A DNA stretch of 64,000 nucleotides from contig NZ_CP068983.1 of NCBI RefSeq assembly GCF_016801025.1, positions 1,550,001 through 1,614,000 of the forward strand, written 5' to 3'. Positions 26,026 to 35,291 of this stretch are shown here, piece after piece (within the stretch, counting starts at the first letter, position 1; each line of letters opens with the position of its first letter). A program made the position numbers and the translations under genes. Origin of the DNA: Paradevosia shaoguanensis (GTDB lineage: Bacteria > Pseudomonadota > Alphaproteobacteria > Rhizobiales > Devosiaceae). The notes under the pieces were generated by a model. It ran no database searches. It saw only the letters and a list, made by a program, of their open reading frames with translations, and was not told the DNA's origin.

Positions 26026-27450
26026 ATGTCGCATTTCGCCCAGAACAGGCCGCACCCCATGAAGTCCCTCAAGACCTTCGCCTTCGCCCTCCCGCTGCTT
26101 GCGGCCCTCGCCCTGACGCCGCTCGCCCAAGCCCGTGAGGTTTCCCAGCTTCGCGTTTCGGCGGCGGAATACGGCAAGACGCAGAACGTCAATGTCGGGC
26201 TCAACAAGTCGCTGCTCATCGATCTGCCGATCGAAGCGAGCGAAGTCATCGTCTCCAATCCCGGTATCGCCAGCGCCATGATGCGCACCAGGACGAGCGC
26301 GGTGATCCAGGGCGTGGGCGCCGGCTCGACCAACATCATGTTCCTCGATGCCAATGGCGGCCGCATCGCGGTGGTCGAGATCGTCGTCGGCAACGATTCC
26401 TCCTCGCTCACCTCGACCCTGGCGGCGCTCCTTCCCGGCTCCTCCATCCAGGTGCAGGCCTTCGGGCAGGGCGTCGTGCTCTCGGGCACTGCGCTTTCGC
26501 AGGACGACGTGCAGAAGGCGGTGACCATCGCCACCCAGTTCGCGGGCGATCCGGCCAAGGTGGCCAACGTCATCAATGTCAGCGGCGGCCAGCAGGTCAT
26601 GCTCAAGGTCACGGTCGCCGAAGTTTCGCGCGATACGGTCAAGCAGCTCGGCATCAACCTCAACGCCACGCTCAACAGCGGCGCGCTGACCACCGGCCTC
26701 ATCAATTCGCCGGGCCTTGGCGGCGCCAGCAGCACGACGCCGACCGGCACGCTGGGCGTCAAGCTCGCCGCCGGCCCGATCTCGATCGACGCCACGCTGC
26801 GCGCCCTCGAACGGCGCGGCGCGCTGCGCACGCTGGCCGAGCCGACCCTCACCGCCATTTCCGGCCAGGAAGCCGAATTCCTTGCCGGCGGCGAATTCCC
26901 GGTGCCGACCGACGTCCAGGACGGCAAGGTGACCTACACCTTCAAGAAGTTCGGCGTGCAGCTCAAGTTCACCCCGACCGTCAAGTCGAACGGCATTGTC
27001 GGCCTTGTCGTGGATACCTCAGTCTCCGAGCCGACCTCGGAAGGCAGCTATTCGATTGCCGGCGTCACCATCCCGGCCACCAAGGAGCGGCAGGCGAAGA
27101 CCTCGGTCGAGCTCCCCACGGGCACGACCCTCGCCATTGGCGGCCTGATCCAGGATCAGCTGCGCCAGCAGGTCAACGCCTTCCCGGGCCTGGGCAATAT
27201 CCCGATCCTGGGCGCGCTCTTCCGCTCCCGTGACTTCCTCCACTCGCAGACCGAACTGGTGATCCTCGTCACGCCCTACCTGGCGCAGGCAACGAGCAAT
27301 CCGCCGCCGCTGCCGACCGACAATTACGTGGTGGCGGGCGATGCGGAGGCGGTGTTCCTCGGCCACATGGAAAAGCTCTACGGCGTCGGCGAAGGCCCGG
27401 CCGGCATGCGCGGCGGTTTCCAGGGGTCGGTTGGCTTCGTCCTCAATTGA
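26026..27450 (+). CDS. cpaC: Flp pilus secretin CpaC/RcpA
   Basis: A 474-residue outer-membrane secretin. After a signal peptide come the pilus-assembly N-terminal domain (about residues 45-120), a BON-like segment (L-P-G-S-S-I-Q-V-Q-A-F-G-Q-G-V-V-L-S-G near 135-155) and the secretin domain (about 230-430) with V-E-L-P-T-G-T-T-L-A-I-G-G-L and V-I-L-V-T-P-Y-L at the end. The start may be ATG 26026 or ATG 26059; the second gives the more typical signal peptide. cpaE follows directly; no cpaD gene lies between. Confidence 0.92.
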   Translation: MSHFAQNRPHPMKSLKTFAFALPLLAALALTPLAQAREVSQLRVSAAEYGKTQNVNVGLNKSLLIDLPIEASEVIVSNPGIASAMMRTRTSAVIQGVGAGSTNIMFLDANGGRIAVVEIVVGNDSSSLTSTLAALLPGSSIQVQAFGQGVVLSGTALSQDDVQKAVTIATQFAGDPAKVANVINVSGGQQVMLKVTVAEVSRDTVKQLGINLNATLNSGALTTGLINSPGLGGASSTTPTGTLGVKLAAGPISIDATLRALERRGALRTLAEPTLTAISGQEAEFLAGGEFPVPTDVQDGKVTYTFKKFGVQLKFTPTVKSNGIVGLVVDTSVSEPTSEGSYSIAGVTIPATKERQAKTSVELPTGTTLAIGGLIQDQLRQQVNAFPGLGNIPILGALFRSRDFLHSQTELVILVTPYLAQATSNPPPLPTDNYVVAGDAEAVFLGHMEKLYGVGEGPAGMRGGFQGSVGFVLN

Positions 27451-27474
27451 GTCTGGCGTTCAAGGGTTAATGGC

Positions 27475-28758
27475 ATGAGTTTCCTCAACAACGATCCCAA
27501 GCCGAGCGAGGACAATTCGGCGGCCGCCGAGATCGCCAGCGGCGCCCGGCTCATTCCGCGCATCACCATCCAGGCCTTCTGCGAGCATTCCCAGACGGCG
27601 CAGCTGGTGGAATCGGCGGTGCATGACCGGCGCATGTCCAAGGTGGCGCTGACCACCCATAACGGCGGCATCGAAGGCGCGGTCGAGACCTATCGCTCCA
27701 ACCCCACGCCCAATCTCATCATCGTCGAGACCGGCGGCGGGCGCGACGAGATCATGGCCTCGCTCGAGCGGCTGGCCGAAGTCTGCGATGCCTCGACGCG
27801 CCTCATCGTGCTCGGGCACGTCAATGACGTCGTGCTCTATCGCGAGCTCATCCGCGCCGGCGTTTCCGAATATCTCGTGTTGCCGGCCAATGCGCAGTCG
27901 CTGGTCTCGGCGATCAGCGACATCTACGTGGCCGATGGCGCCGCGCCGATCGGGCGCAGCGTCGCCTTCATCGCCGCCAAGGGCGGGGCCGGGGCCTCGA
28001 CCATCGCGCACAACGTTTCCTGGGCGATCTCCCAGACCTTGCGGCAGAACGTCCTCATCCTCGACATGGACCTGCCCTTCGGCACGGCCGGGCTCAACTT
28101 CAACCAGGACCCGCCCAACGGCATCGTCGATGCCCTCGCCGCCAACGACAAGGTCGACCAGACCATGCTCGACCGGCTGGTTTCCAAGGCCGCGAGCCAT
28201 ATCAACCTCCTGACGGCACCCGCCACGCTCGACCGCACCGCCGATTTCGCCGAGCGCGATTTCGAGCAGATCGTCGAGATGAGCCAGAAGTCGACGCCCG
28301 TCGTCATCCTCGACCTGCCCCATGTCTGGACGGCCTGGATCCGCCATACGCTGGCCACGGTCGACGAGATCGTGATCGTGGCCGAGCCGGACCTGGCGAA
28401 CCTGCGCAATGCCAAGAACCTGGCCGACACCATCAAGGCGCTGCGGCCTACCGAGAGCAAGCCGAGCCTGGTGGTCAACAAGGTGGCGCTGCCCAAGCGG
28501 CCCGAGATCGGCGCGGCCGAGTTCGCCGATTCGGTCGACTGCAAGCTTCTGGGCCAGATCCCCTTCGATGCGGCGCTCTTCGGCACCGCCGCCAATAACG
28601 GGCAGATGATCGCGGAGGTCTCGGCCTCCAGCAAGATCAACGACATCTACCGGGCCATCGGCCTCCACGTCACCGGGCGCACGGCGCCCGAGGCGGCGGG
28701 GAAAGCTTCGAGCCTCAAGCTCTCGTCCCTGTTCTCCATGCGCCGGAAGGCCGGCTAG
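27475..28758 (+). CDS. cpaE: Pilus assembly ATPase-like protein CpaE/TadZ
   Basis: A 427-residue protein with an N-terminal receiver-like domain (about 20-150) and a MinD/ParA-type domain (about 160-400). The P-loop is degenerate, A-A-K-G-G-A-G-A-S-T, with alanine where ParA proteins have the second Lys of K-G-G-x-G-K-S/T, so ATP handling may be weak, as in TadZ localisation factors. D-M-D-L-P-F-G-T-A near 205 is the Walker-A-prime-like strand. It places the Tad machine at the pole. ATG 27475 lies 24 bases after the cpaC stop. Confidence 0.9.
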   Translation: MSFLNNDPKPSEDNSAAAEIASGARLIPRITIQAFCEHSQTAQLVESAVHDRRMSKVALTTHNGGIEGAVETYRSNPTPNLIIVETGGGRDEIMASLERLAEVCDASTRLIVLGHVNDVVLYRELIRAGVSEYLVLPANAQSLVSAISDIYVADGAAPIGRSVAFIAAKGGAGASTIAHNVSWAISQTLRQNVLILDMDLPFGTAGLNFNQDPPNGIVDALAANDKVDQTMLDRLVSKAASHINLLTAPATLDRTADFAERDFEQIVEMSQKSTPVVILDLPHVWTAWIRHTLATVDEIVIVAEPDLANLRNAKNLADTIKALRPTESKPSLVVNKVALPKRPEIGAAEFADSVDCKLLGQIPFDAALFGTAANNGQMIAEVSASSKINDIYRAIGLHVTGRTAPEAAGKASSLKLSSLFSMRRKAG

Positions 28759-28767
28759 GCGGCATCC

Positions 28768-30252
28768 ATGTTCGGGAAACGCACCACATTCGGCGGCAAC
28801 ACACCGGGAGCGGCACCAGCCCCGCGCCCCGCGCCCATCCCCGCCCCGACCGTCGCCGCCGCCCGCGTCGAGCAGGCGGTCCGCACGCCCGAACCGGCGC
28901 GGCGCGGCAATGACGAAATCATCGACGTGCGCAGCCCCGAGGCGGCGGCGCGCGACAAGGACTATTTCCAGACCAAGTCGGCGATCTTTAACGCGCTGAT
29001 CGATTCCATCGATCTCTCCCAGCTCGCCACCATGGAGCAGGAAGCGGCGCGCGAGGAAATCCGCGACATCGTCGCCGAAATCATCGCGCTCAAGTCCATC
29101 GTCATGTCGATTTCCGAGCAGGAGGACCTGCTCGAGGACATCTGCAACGACGTGCTCGGCTATGGGCCCCTCGAGCCGCTCCTGGCGCGCGACGACATCG
29201 CCGATATCATGGTGAACGGGTCCCAGAAGTGCTACATCGAAGTGGGCGGCAAGGTGAAGCTCACCAATGTCCGCTTCCGCGACGATTCCCACCTCATGAA
29301 CGTTTGCCAGCGCATCGTCAGCCAGGTCGGCCGCCGTGTCGATGAAAGCTCGCCGATCTGCGACGCCCGCCTTCCAGATGGCTCGCGCGTCAACGTCATC
29401 GCCCCGCCTCTCTCGATCGATGGCGCCGCGCTCACTATCCGTAAGTTCAAGAAGGACAAGCTGACCCTCCAGCAGCTGGTCAAATACGCCTCGATCTCGC
29501 CAGAAGGCGCCGAGGTGCTGCGCATTCTCGGCCGCGTCCGCGCCAATGTGCTGATCTCGGGTGGTACCGGCTCGGGCAAGACCACGCTCCTCAACTGCCT
29601 CACCGCCTTCATTGAGCGCGACGAGCGCGTCATCACGTGCGAAGACTCGGCCGAACTCCAGCTCCAGCAGCCGCACGTGGTCCGCCTCGAAACCCGCCCG
29701 CCCAACCTTGAGGGCGAAGGCGAGATCACCATGCGCGACCTCGTCAAGAACTGCCTGCGCATGCGTCCGGAACGCATCATCGTGGGCGAAGTGCGCGGAC
29801 CGGAAGCCTTCGACCTGCTCCAGGCCATGAATACGGGCCACGACGGCTCGATGGGCACGCTCCACGCCAACAGCCCGCGCGAGGCGCTTTCGCGTCTGGA
29901 ATCGATGATCACCATGGGCGGCTATTCCCTACCCAGCCGTACCATCCGCGAAATGATCACCTCCTCAATCGACGTGATCGTCCAGGCCGCGCGCCTGCGC
30001 GACGGCTCGCGCCGCATCACCCACATTTCCGAAGTGCTGGGCATGGAAGGCGACGTCATCGTCACCCAGGACATCTTCGTCTACGACATCCTGGGCGAGG
30101 ATTCGAACGGCCAGCTCATCGGCCGTCACCGCTCCACCGGCATCACCAAGCCGAACTTTTCCGAACGCGCCCGCTATTTCAACGAGGAAGCCAATCTCGT
30201 GGAAGCCCTCGAGCGGTCCAATGTCGAGCAGCACGCGCTGCTCGAAACCTGA
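28768..30252 (+). CDS. cpaF: Pilus assembly/retraction ATPase CpaF/TadA
   Basis: A 494-residue secretion ATPase of the GspE/VirB11 superfamily. An Ala/Pro-rich N-terminal 45 residues lead to the all-helical domain (about 65-150), then the NTPase core: Walker A G-G-T-G-S-G-K-T-T (K271), Asp box C-E-D-S-A-E-L-Q-L near 295, Walker-B-like I-I-V-G-E-V-R-G-P-E near 340 and His box G-T-L-H-A-N-S near 368. It powers Flp pilus extension. It starts 9 bases after cpaE and is followed by tadB. Confidence 0.95.
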   Translation: MFGKRTTFGGNTPGAAPAPRPAPIPAPTVAAARVEQAVRTPEPARRGNDEIIDVRSPEAAARDKDYFQTKSAIFNALIDSIDLSQLATMEQEAAREEIRDIVAEIIALKSIVMSISEQEDLLEDICNDVLGYGPLEPLLARDDIADIMVNGSQKCYIEVGGKVKLTNVRFRDDSHLMNVCQRIVSQVGRRVDESSPICDARLPDGSRVNVIAPPLSIDGAALTIRKFKKDKLTLQQLVKYASISPEGAEVLRILGRVRANVLISGGTGSGKTTLLNCLTAFIERDERVITCEDSAELQLQQPHVVRLETRPPNLEGEGEITMRDLVKNCLRMRPERIIVGEVRGPEAFDLLQAMNTGHDGSMGTLHANSPREALSRLESMITMGGYSLPSRTIREMITSSIDVIVQAARLRDGSRRITHISEVLGMEGDVIVTQDIFVYDILGEDSNGQLIGRHRSTGITKPNFSERARYFNEEANLVEALERSNVEQHALLET

Positions 30253-30263
30253 GGAGCCGCAAG

Positions 30264-31241
30264 GTGAACCCGCTCGTCCTCCTGATCCTGGCGGCCATAT
30301 CGATCGGCACGCTCGGCTTTGCCTTCGTGCCTTCGCTCCTCAACGGCAACCGCGCCGACAAGCGCCGCAAGGCGCTGCAGGGTAATATCCAGGTCAATCG
30401 TCGCGAGGCGCATGCCGAACGGGCGCGCGCCGATCGCCGCAAGCAGGTACAGGCTGCCCTCAAGGGCCAGACCGAGGCGCTCAACGAACGCAAGAAGCGC
30501 GTACCGCTGCCGGCCCAGCTCTACCAGGCGGGCATGAAGATCAAGCCGGCCGGGTTCATCCGAAATTCGGTGATCCTGGGCGTGGCCATCTTCCTTCTCG
30601 CCCTGCTGCTGCAGGTGCCGCTGCTTTTCGCGCTCGTCTTCGGCGGGGCGAGCGGCTACCTCTTCCCCAAGATCTATGTCGGCCAGCGCCGCAAGTCGTT
30701 CCAGAACAAGTTCCTCGACGAGTTGCCCAATGCCGTGGAAGCCATCGTGCGTGGCGTCAAGTCCGGCCTGCCGCTCAACGATTCCATGCGCGTCGTCGCC
30801 AAGGAATCCAAGGAACCGCTCAAGTCCGAGTTCCAGCGCGTGCTCGACCAGCAGGCCGTGGGCAAGACCATGGCCGAGGCGATCGTGACGCTCTATGAGC
30901 GCGTGCCGGTGCCCGAGGTCAACTTCTTCATCGTCGTCATCACCGTGCAGCAGCAGGCGGGCGGCAACCTCTCGGAAGCGCTTACCAACCTCTCGCGCGT
31001 GCTGCGCAACCGCAAGAAGATGAAGGCCAAGGTCAAGGCCATGTCCTCGGAAGCCAAGGCTTCGGCCGGCATTATCGGCTCGCTGCCGTTCGTGGTTGCG
31101 ATCCTCGTCAGCCTCACCAGCCCGACCTACCTGGCGCCGCTGGTCACCAGCACCATCGGCATGCTCTGGCTCGGCGTCGCCGCGGCCATGCTCTCGATGG
31201 GCGTCTTCGTCATGTACCGCATGGTCCAGTTCGAGTTCTGA
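30264..31241 (+). CDS. tadB: Tad inner-membrane platform protein TadB
   Basis: A 325-residue GspF-type (T2SSF) membrane protein with helices near the N-terminus, at 100-130 and at the C-terminus. The family core L-P-N-A-V-E-A-I-V-R-G-V-K-S-G-L-P-L lies near residue 155 and the end of the cytoplasmic domain carries Q-Q-A-G-G-N-L-S-E. The start is GTG 30264 with GAGGAG upstream. It forms the platform with TadC, whose gene starts 2 bases on. Confidence 0.92.
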   Translation: MNPLVLLILAAISIGTLGFAFVPSLLNGNRADKRRKALQGNIQVNRREAHAERARADRRKQVQAALKGQTEALNERKKRVPLPAQLYQAGMKIKPAGFIRNSVILGVAIFLLALLLQVPLLFALVFGGASGYLFPKIYVGQRRKSFQNKFLDELPNAVEAIVRGVKSGLPLNDSMRVVAKESKEPLKSEFQRVLDQQAVGKTMAEAIVTLYERVPVPEVNFFIVVITVQQQAGGNLSEALTNLSRVLRNRKKMKAKVKAMSSEAKASAGIIGSLPFVVAILVSLTSPTYLAPLVTSTIGMLWLGVAAAMLSMGVFVMYRMVQFEF

Positions 31242-31243
31242 GC

Positions 31244-32224
31244 ATGGACACCATCATCCGGCTACTCACCGACCGCAACTTCCTCATCGCAGCGCTCGCC
31301 GCCATCTCGGCGGCGGCCGTCGTCTTTACCTTCGGCTCCCAGTTCATCGGTCGCACGGGCATGAAGGAGCGCATCAAGCGCGTCGCGCTCGAACGCGAAA
31401 AGATGCGCGCCGAGGAAATGGCCCGCCTGCGCGGCAACAGCGATAGCGGCCGGCAGAGCATGCGCAGCGAAGGCAGCAAGGATTACATGAAGCGGGTGGT
31501 CGACCGCTTCTCGCTGCACAAGGCGTTCGTGGACGAAAACACCGCCGGCGCGCTGGCCCGGGCCGGCTATCGAGGCCAGGGACACCTGACAACCTATGTC
31601 TTCATGCGCTTCGTCACGCCCTTCATCCTCCTCGTCCTGGCCTTCGCCTACCTGACGCTGGTCATGAAGGACAATCCGCTCTATTTCAACGCGGCCATTG
31701 CCGTGGGCATCGGCATTATCGGCTCCTACCTGCCGGTGCTGATGCTCAAGAACACGACCACCAAGCGGCAGACCTCGATCCGCCGTGCCTGGCCGGATTG
31801 CCTCGATCTCATGCTGCTCTGCGTTGAATCGGGCATGTCGGTGGAGCACGCCTTCAAGCGCGTGGCCAAGGAAATCGGCCAGCAGAGCGTCGAGCTCGCC
31901 GAAGAGCTGACCCTCACCACCGCCGAACTCTCCTTCCTCGAAGATCGCGGCCGCGCCTATGAAAACCTGGGCAAGCGGACCGGCATCGACGGCGTCCGTT
32001 CGGTGATGACCGCCCTGATCCAGGCCGACCGCTACGGCACCTCCGTGGGTCAGGCCCTGCGCGTGATGGCCGAGGAAGGCCGCGAGCTGCGCATGAACGA
32101 GGCCGAAAAGAAGGCCGCAGCCCTGCCGCCCAAGCTCACCGTGCCGCTCATCCTCTTCTTCCTGCCGGTGCTCTTCATCGTCATCATCGCCCCCGCGATG
32201 ATCAAGGTGTTCGCCACTGTCTGA
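31244..32224 (+). CDS. tadC: Tad inner-membrane platform protein TadC
   Basis: A 326-residue GspF-type protein like TadB: an N-terminal anchor (about 11-32), helices at 120-165 and a final helix (about 295-322). The family core is W-P-D-C-L-D-L-M-L-L-C-V-E-S-G-M-S near 180 and R-Y-G-T-S-V-G-Q-A-L near 265. It ends the pilus operon; a MITE-like repeat follows 26 bases later. Confidence 0.92.
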   Translation: MDTIIRLLTDRNFLIAALAAISAAAVVFTFGSQFIGRTGMKERIKRVALEREKMRAEEMARLRGNSDSGRQSMRSEGSKDYMKRVVDRFSLHKAFVDENTAGALARAGYRGQGHLTTYVFMRFVTPFILLVLAFAYLTLVMKDNPLYFNAAIAVGIGIIGSYLPVLMLKNTTTKRQTSIRRAWPDCLDLMLLCVESGMSVEHAFKRVAKEIGQQSVELAEELTLTTAELSFLEDRGRAYENLGKRTGIDGVRSVMTALIQADRYGTSVGQALRVMAEEGRELRMNEAEKKAAALPPKLTVPLILFFLPVLFIVIIAPAMIKVFATV

Positions 32225-32250
32225 CCCGCGTCACGCAGCGCGGAAACATA

Positions 32251-32491
32251 GGGTTCGTACTCAATAAGTCCCGGCGCCCCAGAGCGCTATCTCCTCATCC
32301 GACAGATTCCAACGGAAGCGCTGTCCGTCTGCCGCGCCCCACCCACTGAACTTCCCCGGCCGCAGAGCCGGGGCCCACGGATTCCTCCACTCGAGTGGAG
32401 AATGGCAATGGGCCCCGGATCAAGTCCGGGGAAGTCCGGTGGAGGGGCGGCCATCGCAACCTCATCTACCGGTGCAATTGAGTACGGACCC
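32251..32491 (+). mobile_element. MITE-like repeat, copy 2, with TA target duplication
   Basis: A 241-bp element with ends GGGTTCGTACTCAAT (32251-32265) and ATTGAGTACGGACCC (32477-32491), 14 of 15 positions paired. It is flanked on both sides by TA (32249-32250 and 32492-32493), as expected for a TA target duplication. The inside matches copy 1 at 21242 throughout with small differences, including the CTTCCCCGG...CCGGGGAAG palindrome. It holds no gene. Confidence 0.88.
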
Positions 32492-32493
32492 TA

Positions 32494-32992
32494 GGGGTTG
32501 CCTTGACCCCACAGCCACTTTTCCGGCGAAAGCCGGGCCATGGATGCCGCGCGGCGACACAGTCAGCGCTTGCGCGCCAAACTTCCCCCCCTCGCCCGAC
32601 ACGGGATTACACTGGTGGTTCGACAGCTCCCGCGCACACCGGTTGCCCGGCCACCAGCAAGGAGAGGGACCCCGAAAAAGATTGGCAAGGATGCCCGTCT
32701 TTCCCGCGAAAACTCGCGCGGAATCACCAAACAATGCCCGAAATTGAGTCAAAATTTAACGATTTGCCGACCCGCTGGCCTGAATACTGCTTACGTATCA
32801 AATAGTTAGCTCAAGGCCGCGTGCCAAAAACACCCAAAAAACCGCAAAACGTCCGTGAAACATTTCACGAGGCCGGTCGGATCGCCGCTGGTAACCCAGA
32901 GCCGTCGCCTATCCCCGCTCGCCGGCCGGCCTCCACCGGTCGACTTATCCACGGGGTGGGCCGGCCGGGCAGAGCCCGACCGGCTGAGGTCA
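32494..32992. other. Gene-free stretch between the tad locus and aquaporin
   Basis: About 500 bases with no supported gene. It becomes AT-richer from 32730 to 32870. The only clear signal is the 16-bp palindrome at 32854-32869, described separately. Confidence 0.5.
32854..32869. promoter_or_regulatory. 16-bp palindrome, possible operator
   Basis: CGTGAAA-CA-TTTCACG has perfect 7-bp arms in a locally AT-rich stretch. It lies 124 bases beyond the aquaporin stop and 363 bases after the second MITE. No regulator can be named. Confidence 0.4.
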
Positions 32993-33709
32993 TCAATCGC
33001 GACCGAACAGCCCGCGCCAGACGAGGGCGCCGAGCGCGCCGCCGATGAGCGGAGCGACCCAGAAGAGCCAGAGCTGGCCCGACGCGCCGTTCTGGGCGAA
33101 GAAGGCCACGGCGGTCGAGCGTGCCGGATTGACCGAGGTATTGGTCACCGGGATCGAGATCAGGTGGATGAGCGTCAGCGCCAGGCCGATGGCGATGCCG
33201 GCAAAGCCGGCCGGTGCCGCCGGGCTGGTCGCGCCCAGGATCACGATGACGAACATGCCCGTCAGCACGATCTCGATGACCAGCGCCGCCACCATGGTGT
33301 AGCCGCCCGGCGAGTTCGCGTCGAACCCGTTGGAGGCGAAGCCGCCGACGCCGGTAAAGCCGGCGACGTTGGAGGCCACGACATAAAGCACGAGCGCCGC
33401 CAGCAGCCCGCCCACGACCTGGGCGACCCAATAGGGAATGACGTCACCCCAGGAGAAGCGCCCCGCCACGGCCAGCCCGAGCGTTACCGCCGGGTTGAAA
33501 TGGCCGCCCGAGATCGGGCCCAGCGCATAGACGCCGGTGAGCACGGTCAGGCCAAAGGCCAGCGCCACGCCGAGGAAGCCGATACCGAATTGCGGGAAGG
33601 TCGCGGAAATAACGGCGGCGCCGCAACCACCGAGAACCAGCCAGAACGTGCCGAGAAGTTCGGCGCCCAGACGCCGTGTAGAAAAACGCGAAGTCGAATC
33701 AGTTGCCAT
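32993..33709 (-). CDS. aqpZ: Aquaporin Z-type water channel
   Basis: A 238-residue MIP-family inner-membrane channel with six helices and two half-helices. Both NPA boxes are intact: G-G-H-F-N-P-A-V-T near residue 67 and S-V-N-P-A-R-S near 194. The aromatic/arginine filter residues F (first half), H in helix five and R after the second NPA fit a water-selective AqpZ, not a glycerol facilitator. It stands alone, transcribed toward the tad locus. Confidence 0.93.
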   Translation of the reverse strand: MATDSTSRFSTRRLGAELLGTFWLVLGGCGAAVISATFPQFGIGFLGVALAFGLTVLTGVYALGPISGGHFNPAVTLGLAVAGRFSWGDVIPYWVAQVVGGLLAALVLYVVASNVAGFTGVGGFASNGFDANSPGGYTMVAALVIEIVLTGMFVIVILGATSPAAPAGFAGIAIGLALTLIHLISIPVTNTSVNPARSTAVAFFAQNGASGQLWLFWVAPLIGGALGALVWRGLFGRD

Positions 33710-33821
33710 GGAAGTCCCCCATTCTGCAAAACGCGCCTGAATCTAGCAGTGCGCGCCTTGGCGAGAAGGCGGTGGCAAATGTTGTCCGCTGTTTTCTACT
33801 TGGCAGGCCGCGAGAATAACC

Positions 33822-34394
33822 TCAGCGCAGCCCCGTCTCCTTGAGCAGGCCCATGCGCTTGGCGTCGTAGTAATAGCCGCTGGCGTAAAAGCGGACCGCC
33901 TGGTCGGGATTGCCGCGGGCGACCAAGTAAGCGCCGCGCAGATACTTGACCGCATATTTGAGGTTGGTCTCGGCATCGAGCAGGCCATTGGCCGAGCCCG
34001 AATAGCCCATGGTCTGGGCCGTCTGGTGTCGGATCTGCATCAGCCCGTAGTAGGGGCCGTTGCGCGCCTGCGGGTTATACTTGCTCTCGCGCACGATCAC
34101 CCGGCGTACCAGGGCCTCGGGCACCTGGTAATAGGTGGCGTATTGGGCGATGAGCCCGTCGAGCCGCGGATTGCCGGGCGCCGAATAGGCCAGGGCATCG
34201 GCCGCCGGCGTCGGATCGGCAATGGCCACGCTCGCCGCTACAGCTTCGGAGGTCGCCGCGACCTTGCTGGTCTCCTCGAGCGCACTCGTCGTGCCCGCGC
34301 CGCTATGCGCGAACTTGATGCCCGTCATCGAGCATCCGGAAACAAGCAGGGCAGCCGCTGCTGCGAGCGGGATGAAGCGCAGGCGAGAGTGCAA
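33822..34394 (-). CDS. Lytic transglycosylase domain lipoprotein
   Basis: A 190-residue lipoprotein. The signal L-A-A-A-A-A-L-L-V-S-G-C carries a lipobox with Cys near residue 20, then an Ala/Thr-rich linker and an SLT domain (about 85-185): V-P-E-A-L-V-R-R-V-I-V-R-E-S-K-Y-N-P (catalytic Glu in R-E-S), G-L-M-Q-I and the A-V-R-F-Y-A-S-G-Y element. It should cleave peptidoglycan glycan strands in the periplasm. I start at TTG 34394, preceded by GAGGA; TTG 34442 is a longer option. Confidence 0.82.
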   Translation of the reverse strand: MHSRLRFIPLAAAAALLVSGCSMTGIKFAHSGAGTTSALEETSKVAATSEAVAASVAIADPTPAADALAYSAPGNPRLDGLIAQYATYYQVPEALVRRVIVRESKYNPQARNGPYYGLMQIRHQTAQTMGYSGSANGLLDAETNLKYAVKYLRGAYLVARGNPDQAVRFYASGYYYDAKRMGLLKETGLR

Positions 34395-34624
34395 AGGCGG
34401 AGCGTCCTCAACAGTTCCAAGTGTAACGCCACTATGGTTCAAAAGCGGCGCCTTGATGGCAATGGATCGGTCTCTGCCACATTTGACTGAAAATGGCCAG
34501 TACGGCGCGATTGACTGGGTCGGCGCGGCCGAACTACTCTCGTGCCAAGGCCGATACAGCCTGCCGCTTGCGCCATTACCGGCATGGTGAACCGTATCAA
34601 GAAAACTCCCCCTCGATCCTTTCG

Positions 34625-34636
34625 CGTTCGCGAACG
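34625..34636. promoter_or_regulatory. Palindrome upstream of the glyoxalase-like gene
   Basis: CGTTCGCGAACG is a perfect 12-bp palindrome 51 bases before ATG 34688, and a half copy CGTTCGCGA lies closer to the start at about 34665. It could be an operator for the gene at 34688. Short palindromes of this composition are not rare in GC-rich DNA. Confidence 0.3.
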
Positions 34637-34687
34637 AGTCGGCAATGCAAGCACTGACGAAACCGTTCGCGACACGAAGGATGCTTC

Positions 34688-35248
34688 ATGCGCACCTATC
34701 TTCAAGCCAAGGCCATGGCGCGGTCATTGCGGACCGGCCTCGAAAAGCGCCTGTCGGTCGCCATCTCCCACAGCGAGGCGCTCGAGCTGGTCGCCGGCCA
34801 GTTCGAATTCGACGACTGGAACGCTCTCTCCGCCCGGATCGAAGCCGCGCCGCCCCCGCAGTCGGGGTCCAGCCAGCCGGCCTTCGAGCCCGCCATCCCC
34901 ATCATCCGGATCTTCTCGGTCGAGAAGGCCTATGAGTTCTACCGCGACTATCTCGGCATGAATGTCGACTGGGAGCATCGGTACGAGCCCGGCTTGCCGC
35001 TCTACGCCCAGGTGTCGCGTGCCGGCTTGGTCCTCCACCTCTCCGAGCACCACGGCGACGCCACGCCCGGCTCCACCGTCTTCATCTGGATGAAGAACCT
35101 CCTCGCCTTTCACGCCGAACTGCGCAGCAAGACCTATCCGCTCCGGCCCGGCATCGATCAGGGGCCGGGCGAGACCGACAAAGGCTTCGAGATTCCCGAT
35201 CCCTTCGGCAACCGGCTCCGCTTCCACGAGCGGGGCAGCACTTCCTGA
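34688..35248 (+). CDS. Glyoxalase/VOC superfamily protein with N-terminal helical domain
   Basis: A 186-residue protein. Residues 1-60 form a glyoxalase-related helical domain (A-K-A-M-A-R-S-L-R-T-G-L-E, then E-F-D-D-W-N-A-L-S), and 72-180 a VOC fold like bleomycin-resistance proteins (I-P-I-I-R-I-F-S-V-E-K-A-Y-E-F-Y-R-D-Y-L-G and I-P-D-P-F-G-N-R-L-R-F). It may bind a small toxic ligand; a resistance role is only guessed. AAGGA lies 8 bases before ATG 34688. Confidence 0.82.
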   Translation: MRTYLQAKAMARSLRTGLEKRLSVAISHSEALELVAGQFEFDDWNALSARIEAAPPPQSGSSQPAFEPAIPIIRIFSVEKAYEFYRDYLGMNVDWEHRYEPGLPLYAQVSRAGLVLHLSEHHGDATPGSTVFIWMKNLLAFHAELRSKTYPLRPGIDQGPGETDKGFEIPDPFGNRLRFHERGSTS

Positions 35249-35291
35249 GCCGGGGTGTTGCCGGCGGCCCGTCTCTGCTAAGACGCGGGCC

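Noticed and set aside
27460-29865. 801-residue open frame on the minus strand
   Set aside because: Antisense to cpaE and cpaF, which have intact motifs; no protein-like composition.
32855-33844. 329-residue open frame on the plus strand
   Set aside because: Antisense to aqpZ, which has both NPA boxes; composition is not protein-like.
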